A DNA stretch of 64,000 bases, taken from Prunella strophiata. Its lineage: Eukaryota; Chordata; Aves; Passeriformes; Prunellidae. The DNA lies in contig JAZBQD010000027.1 in NCBI GenBank assembly GCA_036583965.1, forward strand, positions 24,125,001 through 24,189,000. Direction: 5' to 3'. The first letter of the stretch is position 1. Each line of letters begins with the position of its first letter. The notes below the pieces were generated by a model. That model was not told the origin of the DNA. It made no database searches and saw only the letters and a program-made list of their open reading frames with translations. A program made the translations under genes and the position numbers. Shown piece after piece: positions 56,691 through 64,000 of the stretch.

Positions 56691-58956
56691 TGAAGCCAGG
56701 AAATACAGGGAAGATTTTCCCTGTACTTCATTGACTTACCCACCATGGAAATGTTCCCATGAGTAGAGTAGACCAATGGCAAATTAGCATAAAAATACAT
56801 AAAGCATATTCCAGCAATTAAAATTAATGGGTCATGATCTTAAAAGGGGCACAGTAATCATAGTTCTCTTAGAAGTTAATGGGATTTGGGCATGCTAGAC
56901 CCTTTTCAAGATTAAATCTCTAATCAACTCTAAGGGCCCCATCACAGCATCTTTGTGTTTTACTGTGGGTAGGAAGTTTCTCCAAGGTGGACAGATCCAC
57001 TTTAAGCAGGTGCTACCATTGTCTGTGTGCTTGCAACACTTGAAAAGGAGGAAACCTTTAGCAAGCAAACAATTGTTTAATTATCCATAATCTCATTGTG
57101 AATTGCTTGCATCCAGGTAGTATATATATACATAAATATACACATTATTGTTTGGTCTTCTTTGCTTGTAGAACCTAATTTATCATGCACACCAAATTAC
57201 TTTGTCTCAGTTTCCTGATCAGATGACTTCCCAAAAAGGCTCATCCTAGGAAACTTCAATAAAGAATCTCCAGGGTCACAGAAGCATCTGCACTAAAATT
57301 TGAGAAACTCTCTCAATTTGTATTCCTCTTCCTGAACAATTAGTGCAAACGTGTTCCTCCTGTTTGCCCTTCACGATGCCTTTCTAATTGTCCTTCTAGA
57401 ATGATACATTAATGAGGCTTTTCTGTGATGGTTAGTTTGCCACATGTTGCTTTTATGCTTGGATTCATTATCCCAATAGCAGGAGCAGCCTTGCAGCCTG
57501 TGTGAGGTGATTAGAGTTTCACAGGAGCCAGCCCAACCCACACACAGAATTCCACTGCTGCCCATGGACTGCTCACATTTGGAGGATGGGGACTAATGCT
57601 GCCAAATTGTACTTGATGGGAGGGCTGGAAGCTGGCATTTTCCACCACTGGACACTCAAGCTGGGTCACAGTCCTGATTTTAGGATGTTTCAGCAGAAAT
57701 AAGCCCCTCCTCTGCCTGCCTTTGCCAGAACTCTGAGTGTGCCTTTACCCAATGCAGCTCTTGATGTCCTCAGTGAAATCTAAACTACCTCCAGCTCTTT
57801 TCAGACTCATCTCTTTGTTTTGTGAGCAGCATCAGAGCCATAACGATTTGCTGGGGGCAAATGAAAAGACTCCAGCAGCATCCCAAAGCCAGTAATTCCC
57901 TCTCCAAAGTGATGTTCCCTCGCTCACACAACTCCCTGTGCTGGCTGGATGCAGTGGAGCACAAAAGAGTGAGAGCAGCAGAAGCCTGAAACATGAGATG
58001 TTCCTCCATGCAGAAGAGAAAGGAGCTCAGCTCAGCTTCATCTCTCACTCCCAGTCACACACAGCTGGGGCAAAGTTTGGAGAGCTCAGGTAAACTGTTA
58101 TCTGACAATTTGTGTCATTCCAACACCTACAAATGTGAATGACTTCATGTCCACCTACAAAGAATTCTGTTCTCATTCTGACTTCTTTATTGGTGGCCAA
58201 AATTATATCCTGTGGGGTTTTTTTTTAAGCCCAGACTCCATCCTGCTGTGACAAGACAATGAGCCACTCTGTGGTGAAATATTTCGGCTTTGAGGAAGAA
58301 ATGGCTTTTTGCAGATGTAAGTCCCACAGAAATCAATTTAAGCCATTTGTTTCAGCCTCCTCTAAGTATCTACACCAAACAAGGAGACTCCAGCTATGAC
58401 AGCTGTCTCTGGCAGAAGGATAATCCCTTGGTTTGGCAGGTGACAAATTCTCTCTGAGGCAGATTTCTTCTAAATTGTTTCCCACATTGAGGAAATAGAG
58501 GTTCCATCCTGCTGATGTGAATTGACTCATCTATAGATTGATGTGGCTCCATTCCCTTTCACTTGCTGCTTCTCTACTAAGAACTCAAATCCATCCAATG
58601 ATTTTCCCAGCAGTTGAGTGCACCACTGTTGCCAACTCTTCCATGAAACTCTTGGAGACTGGATTTTTTTTAATCCCATTTAGCTATCTATTCTGTGCCC
58701 AGGGAACTGAAGTGCTGGCTAACACAATACTTTTTAAGCAACCAGAATAGCTGCTCATTTTACCACAAAATTCCTTGAATTAGATTGGCCCAAATATGAC
58801 TCCCCGTGCCTACAAACCACATACAATTCATGTGTTACATACATACAGCCCAATTTTCACTGATGCTTTATTCTAGAATAGCCACTGTTTGAAATTTATC
58901 AGAAGGGTCACTGAGGCAGATGGAGCTGATAAGACAGACCTGGAACATTTGGCATT

Positions 58957-59052
58957 AGAGATATTTCTAGTAAAGAAGTCAGAAATATTTCTAGTAAAGA
59001 AGTCAGAGATATTTCTAGTAAAGAAGTCAGAGATATTTCTAGTAAAGCAGTC
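58957..59052. repeat. 24-bp tandem repeat, 4 copies, upstream of TSEN15
   Basis: Four head-to-tail 24-bp units beginning agagatatttctagtaaag differ at only one position each (agaaat in copy 2, agcagtc in copy 4). They lie 300 bp before the TSEN15 ATG. As 24 is a multiple of three, short open frames cross it, but no gene is implied. Confidence 0.95.
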
Positions 59053-59166
59053 CAAGGTGGCAGTACCTTGAAGGCATGTCCCTTACTCAGTATAGCAGAG
59101 CTCTGGGTACTGCAGATTGATAACACTTTGGAGCCTTTAGGAGAAGGGACCGTGAAAGGAAGACAT

Positions 59167-59212
59167 GTTTATATATATATCTATTTATAGATACATATAT
59201 ATATGTTTAATT
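59167..59212. repeat. AT-rich block before the TSEN15 CpG island
   Basis: Runs of TATATATATA and ATATATATATG flank ctatttatagatac. The sequence changes abruptly to GC-rich island at about 59220, roughly 140 bp before the TSEN15 start codon. Confidence 0.8.
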
Positions 59213-59222
59213 TGGAGGGTTT

Positions 59223-59740
59223 AAAGCGGGGGGGCGGGGAGGTGGGAACGGAGCTGAGGCGGAACGGTCGTGGCGGCGCGGCAGTTTCCGGGGAGCGCCG
59301 GGGTGCGCGGCGCCGCCCGGAGTGAAGCCGCGTTGCACGCAGGCGGGCGAGCATGGCGGCGGCGGCCGGGCCGGGCTGGAGCGGCGCTTGCCCGGCTCCG
59401 GGGGGCGAGGGGGGCACCGAGCCGGGCCAGGGCTCCTCCGCGGCCGGCAGGGCCCCGCGGGCACAGGGCAGCTGGTCGGGGGCGGCTGGCGGCAATTGGA
59501 TCACGGCTCACCCCACGGTAGGCCGGGGCGGGGGTCCCTCGGTCTCTGGGGGTCCCTCTCTCCCGGCCGGACCCTGCAGGATTCCCCCTCACGGCTCTCG
59601 AGCTGCACGTGGGCATCCCCCCAGGAGGGTTCTGCGGGGAGATGCCCATATAATCTATTATTTTGGGGGGCTCCGGCCCGTGGGGTAGGTGGGGAATGCC
59701 ACTGCCAGCAGGGGCGGAGGTTATAAATCATGGGATTCCA
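59223..59740 (+). promoter_or_regulatory. TSEN15 CpG island promoter
   Basis: An abrupt shift from AT-rich DNA to ggcggggaggtggg, cggcgcggcag and gcgccggggtgcgcggcgcc surrounds coding exon 1. It is typical of a housekeeping CpG-island promoter. The two divergent CpG islands are about 3.1 kb apart, so this is not a shared bidirectional promoter. Confidence 0.8.
59353..59517 (+). CDS. TSEN15: TSEN15 exon 1
   Basis: Encodes [20 protein letters not shown], a low-complexity stretch, and [10 protein letters not shown]; 55 codons in phase 0, donor ACG|GTAGGC. It is inside the CpG island. The WITAHP segment corresponds to the start of the conserved domain. Confidence 0.92.
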
Positions 59741-61640
59741 GCTGGGAAACGTAAATGCCTTGAAGTTCGACCCCATCTTAATTTTTACCACACCGAAAAC
59801 GTGGAGGTGTTTGATTTGGCCGTCGTCTCACGCTGATGTGTTGCAGCAAAAATAGGTACAATTATTTACCCCAATATAGGTAATATTCCACAAAGCTAGA
59901 GCTGTTCCAGAAATAGTTGTGACTCCTCTTGTGTTTATCTTGCTGGCTTTTTTTAATTGCTAAAATATGGGGAATGTGGAAAAAGGAGCTTTTGAGGTAC
60001 TGTCAGGAAACAAGTCCTGCTTTTTTGATTGCCTTAAAACTGGTCTGAAGCTCCAGTGGCTCTGCTGGCTGTAGAGATGGTGTGTGCATTCTTAGTCTAA
60101 CCTGTGCTTTCCTTCATCAACGTTCCTCTTTGGGTCTCAGTTCACAGAAATGATGTCACTTGATGTGTCTGACAGCACTCAAGTCTACGCTGCCTTCCTG
60201 GTGTACCTGGACCTCTTGGAAGGTAAATGGGGGAAGTGGCTGTATCCCAGATAATTCCTTTGCTCTTAGGAGCTGTTCAATGCATTGTTTGCACTGGGAC
60301 AGAAGCTTTCCTCTCTTGGTGCCCATTTTGAGACTTTTAGTGCTGGAAATTTCTATCCTCTGCCTCCCTGTGCAAAGATGAAGGCCCATTTCACCCAGCA
60401 GTTCCAGGTGAGGTGTTCAGGGAAAAGGCAGTCAGCCTGGGAAAAAAAGCAAAAGAGGAGTATGGGGAGGAAAAGGAATGTGGGGAGGTGAAGTGACAAG
60501 TTCAGTGGTTGAGCTTGTAACAGTCCTCACTTGTAGATTAAAGTGAAGTTACTCAATCACAGTGTTTCACAAAAGTCACCATTCAGTACATGGCTGCTGT
60601 GTGCTGGCCTGGAAGGAAAGGGCAGTGGTTCCTCTAGCTAAGAAGATCATTTGCAAGTGTGGTAGCAGTAATTTATAATCATTTTAGTAATACTATGTAG
60701 CAGTGTAGTAATTTATACTATAAATTGTAGGTGTTGTGCTTAGGGCCATGGCTTGCTGGAGGACCTGGCAGTGTCAGGTCAGTGGTGGGACTCCATGATC
60801 TTGGAGGGCTTTTCTGGCCAGAATGGTCCTGTGAAATGCAGTGTAGTCTGCTGGTGTCTGCTCAGAGTTATGTGGTATATAAACTTCTGCCTGGCTTCTT
60901 CCAAGTTGGCTTGATTGAAAAGGGACTGTGAGTAGGCAGCCAGCCAGCCTAAGAAAAATATTTCAGTTTTGCTTGGAGCCTGGTGCTTCTCAAGGTCAGG
61001 GAAGGGAGGGATTTTACAGTGTAGAAATGGCTGTGCCTGTTGCTGTTACACCTCTGAAGAAAATGCCTTAGTAGTCTTCAGAAGATTTCTGTAGTTCTGC
61101 AGCAAAAACTTCTCCTTACTCCTTCAGCATGAGGTTAGAGCTGTGTGTGATCATTGACCATGCTTTTAGCACCTGCTGCTTCACAGAGCAGGGTGCTGAG
61201 CCAGGTGACTAAAGCTGTGTGGTTTTACCTTCTCTTTGCTTTTTGCAGAGCAGCTTTGTCAGAGAGATCACTTCACCACCCCTCAGTGCAGCTCTGGAGC
61301 CAGCAGGCTGCTCCTGCTCCGTGGATTTCTTTAGCAGGATTGCTTCTCAGGAGGGGAATTTGGCAGATGGAGTGGAGTTTTCCTATGAAGAGAGGGAGGG
61401 GAAAAAAAAACCTCAGATGTTAACTTAGATGCTGCATTTGCTGTTTGACTGACTAAAACTTGTGTTTTGTGTTCTGCCCCTCTCATCCCCACAAACCTTT
61501 CTAGGGAGGAGCTGGCACGAGGTGCGGCCCGTGGGCGTGGCAGAGCTGCAGCTGGTGTGTTTGCATGCCCGTGCCAGGGAGCAGGAGGGGCTCCAGGTGA
61601 TGGTGCCAGTGCCTGCACACATCCTGATCAGCCACGAGAG
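59353..61640 (+). CDS. TSEN15: TSEN15, tRNA-splicing endonuclease subunit (5' part, three coding exons)
   Basis: Join of 59353-59517, 60141-60222 and 61505-61640, GT-AG with consistent phases, giving 127 complete codons plus two bases. TSEN15 is a non-catalytic subunit that pairs with TSEN34 in the TSEN2-34-54-15 complex, which cuts introns from pre-tRNAs in the nucleus. The N-terminal 47 residues are Gly/Ala/Pro-rich and poorly conserved. The SEN15 domain then starts with NWITAHPT and continues [34 protein letters not shown] and [13 protein letters not shown], close to the human protein as recalled. ATG context is gcgagcATGg. The last part of the domain (about 45 residues, beginning near IREILK in mammals) is not found up to 64000 and should lie beyond the edge. 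Confidence 0.93.
60141..60222 (+). CDS. TSEN15: TSEN15 exon 2
   Basis: The acceptor is tgggtctcag and the donor GAAG|GTAAAT. It encodes [20 protein letters not shown] and VYLDLLE, the best-conserved helix and strand of the SEN15 fold. Confidence 0.95.
60765..60832 (+). mobile_element. Short CR1 3' end
   Basis: gtgggactccatgatcttgg, agggcttttctggccagaat resembles the CR1 end of an older subfamily. TSEN15 intron 2. Confidence 0.5.
61505..61640 (+). CDS. TSEN15: TSEN15 exon 3
   Basis: The acceptor is cctttctag and the donor GAGAG|GTGAGG. It encodes [40 protein letters not shown] and ISHE plus a split codon. SWHEV and ELQLVCL match the family; the following exon is not in the window. Confidence 0.94.
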
Positions 61641-62672
61641 GTGAGGGTGTGCTCAGTGCTTGTCCTGGGCTGCCACTGACAGAAAATGGGGCACAGGTAC
61701 AATTTACAGGCTGCTGGTGGCTTGGTCAAGAGGGGAAGGAGGAGGAAATAGGGGAATATCAGAGGGAAAGCAAACTCTCAGCCTGTAAGCAGAGTTCATT
61801 TTGGGTTCTGCAGATACACAGGCAGCTTGGAACATTAAGGAAACCTCAGCTTTGCATCAGTCTCTGCCTCTCCCTGTCTGGAAGTGGTTCTTGGAGGTCA
61901 AGCAGGAACTGATGCCCACTGATAAACTCTTCCTGTTGTCTGGAGTTGCATATGTGCTAGGAGATAACAGTAGACACCAAAGTATGTGTTTGAGAGACAA
62001 GGTTAGAACACAAGGCCTTCACAGCTTGTGTTTTGAACATTCTTGTGCTGATTTTGTACTCTGGGAAATGTGTGATGATGCTTTCTGAGTTGCTGGACTT
62101 GAAAGGACCTAAGAGGAAAGAAATCCTCTTGGAGCTGCCTTATAATCAGCTTTTTTATTGTCAAGTTTGTGGATAAGCCTTGTATGGTTTGCTTTACTTA
62201 TGTTTTCAAACTATAATTTGGTTACTTTGAACAGGAAGCTCCTCTCACTTTACATCTAGAGTCTCACGTGCCTGTGATTTTTGACTTGATTTCCTCACAC
62301 ATGCAAGAGCAATTCTACAAGCAGAAGACAGCACAGCCATGAATTTGTTACATTACAGATATTTACAGCCTAGAAAACTTCCACTTCAGTAGTTCCACAG
62401 TCTCTTTTAACTGGCCCCTAGAGCAGCCTCAACACAGGGTCTGATTTACTCTCTGATAAAGGCTGCCTTCTCTGGCTGGTATTTGCCATGATGACCCTGA
62501 AGACCTGAACTGTTTCAGAGGCATCACACAGTTGAACATTTTTCAGTTTCTTCTGTTCCTACTCCTGCTAGGAGCTGGCTCAGGGCTGGCTTTACAAATC
62601 TTACTGTTTTTTGCTGCTTCCTCTTGCTCTGTGGGCAGCAGCCTGGCACAGTAGTAGGCAGCTAATTAATTG

Positions 62673-62712
62673 CACTTATTAGATGTGTGTGTGCACACAC
62701 ATCTAATAAGTG
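62673..62712. repeat. 40-bp palindrome: 19-bp perfect arms, 2-nt spacer
   Basis: The left arm 62673-62691 reads cacttattagatgtgtgtg and the right arm 62694-62712 reads cacacacatctaataagtg, its exact reverse complement, with TG between. It is in TSEN15 intron 3. Confidence 0.97.
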
Positions 62713-62985
62713 AAATTTTGGCTTTTAGAAGTGACAGATCAATGTGTTGCTAACAGACTTTCATCATCATTTTACTGTTTGTTGGGTGGGGGGAAAGAAA
62801 ATTATTTATTAGATATTGATGGGGTTTAGTCCTATTTTTGTGCTGAAAAAAATATTGTATTTGCAAGTATTGGTCAGTCACTCCTGGGGGCTTGGTGATG
62901 TTATCTCCACAGCAGAGGAAAGCTGCTGAGAGGCCTTGCAGGGTGGAATGCTGAGTGTCATTCAGCCTGTCTGCAAGCAGGAGAT

Positions 62986-63001
62986 TGTGTGTGTGTGTGT
63001 G
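62986..63001 (+). repeat. (TG)n microsatellite
   Basis: About eight TG units in TSEN15 intron 3. Confidence 0.85.
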
Positions 63002-64000
63002 AATGAAAGGGACATGCAGCTCTCAGCTCAGAAAGATTTTAGGAAATAGAAGGCAGCCAGTGAGCATGTGGGATCTTTGAGGAATTGCACCTACATGCTG
63101 AGCTGTTGTGCTTGGTTAATCCAGTGTGTTTCCACCTGGGCTGAAAGCTTGGATTCCTGGCATTGGGTGAAGGCTAGGAGTGTGTTCTGATTGACTTTTA
63201 ATGGCAGATATTCCACTGCATGCATGTCCTATCTTGTTCTGTGTCATTGGAGCTTTTCATGGGGAGCCTCTGCGCTTGTTTGTTCTGTGGTGATGCTGTT
63301 TGCTCTGCCTCTGGCACCAGAGTGTCTGGAATCCAGTACTGGAAGGATGTGTGGTGGAGGGGCAAAGAGTGAATGCATCACATTGATTAAAAGTACAGTT
63401 TGTAACCAGGGCTTGCTGCAGAGCAATGGACACAGGGTGTGCTGTCACTAAAATGAGCTGAATCCCAGGCTGCAGTGCCAGGTGTGTCCATAAAAGCCTG
63501 TGTGTGTTCAATAGCCATGGATGTTGTCAGCCTGGGAGGTTGTCTTTGTGTACAACACTTGTGTTTGTGGTGTTGAATGTACATCTGCATTGTGTTCAAA
63601 GCAGCACTTTGTGGTTTTGTGTTACCTGCTAAAAGCAGGGGAGGAGGTATGAGTACAAGTGAGTGCAGCTTGCTTAGTGTTGAAAATGAGCCCTTGGAGG
63701 GATTTGGGAAGGTGAAAATGTTCTGTCTCTATTCTGGGCCTGGAGTTATGCTAGCTGCAAAAGAAGCCAGTAACAGCAGCATTTATGGGCAGCACTTCCT
63801 TGTTTAACCAGTAGGGTTTGGAAGTGACACCTTGAAATCAGACTTCCATCTTCATTCTGCTCCTTGTTTTTCTTATTGGTAGAAGGAAGAAATGAAATGG
63901 AAAATAATGAATTTTAGTACTATGTATGTGCTAAAAAAGATCTCACATTTTGCCAGTATTAGTCAGTCACTCTTGTGGGCTTGTTCTGCCAGAGAAATAT

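Larger units (their letters stand above)
56081..59222. other. Intergenic region between COLGALT2 and TSEN15
   Basis: The divergent genes are separated by about 3 kb of mostly AT-rich unique sequence holding one CR1 fragment, a short TA run at 57120-57130, the four-copy 24-bp repeat and the AT-rich block. No coding sequence is recognisable. Confidence 0.75.
59518..61504 (+). other. TSEN15 introns 1 and 2
   Basis: Introns 59518-60140 and 60223-61504. The first begins in the CpG island; the second contains a short CR1 end. Nothing else is recognisable. Confidence 0.75.
61641..64000 (+). other. TSEN15 intron 3 (partial)
   Basis: No further TSEN15 exon could be found. It contains the 40-bp palindrome, a (TG)n run, and two diverged copies of one segment (about 62820-62900 and 63905-63990) sharing agtattagtcagtcactc-like sequence. 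Confidence 0.7.

Noticed and set aside
56081..59222. Shared bidirectional promoter for COLGALT2 and TSEN15
   Set aside because: The CpG islands are separate and about 3 kb apart, with a CR1 fragment and AT-rich DNA between them.
1..64000. Endogenous retrovirus or DNA transposon
   Set aside because: No LTR pair, primer-binding site, gag/pol/env-like frame or terminal-inverted-repeat element with target duplication was recognised.

Overview
This is vertebrate nuclear DNA, almost certainly from a bird and plausibly a passerine. Three intron-containing genes use ordinary GT-AG splicing (one exception), two promoters are CpG-rich, and the only recognisable interspersed repeats are about twenty short CR1 LINE 3' fragments. 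The gene order RGL1 - COLGALT2 - TSEN15 is, from memory, the vertebrate synteny block of human 1q25.3. The species cannot be fixed from sequence alone.

Layout: (1) 342-4987, + strand: the last six coding exons of RGL1, a Ral guanine-nucleotide exchange factor; the 5' part lies off the left edge. A probable 3' UTR follows to about 7595. (2) 10099-55780, - strand, tail-to-tail with RGL1: the complete coding region of COLGALT2 in 12 exons. All phases agree and the product is 620 aa, from a signal peptide to a C-terminal RDEL. Intron 1 alone is 29.4 kb and holds most of the unusual repeats. (3) 59353-61640, + strand, head-to-head with COLGALT2 but about 3.6 kb away: the first three coding exons of TSEN15; the remainder lies beyond the right edge.

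The three products act in different processes: Ras-to-Ral signalling at membranes, collagen hydroxylysine galactosylation in the ER, and nuclear tRNA intron excision. They are neighbours by conserved position, not a pathway.

The most unusual content is non-coding or splice-related. A 43-bp minisatellite has 30 copies in perfect register and is open in all six frames. An uninterrupted 599-nt purine run gives the COLGALT2 pre-mRNA a giant polypyrimidine tract about 100 nt before exon 3. COLGALT2 intron 4 appears to need a GC-AG splice pair. A 40-bp palindrome lies in TSEN15 intron 3. The RGL1 linker carries a coding repeat, and RGL1 ends early compared with the mammalian protein. I saw no undescribed multi-gene system, and no RNA gene, CRISPR array or endogenous virus.
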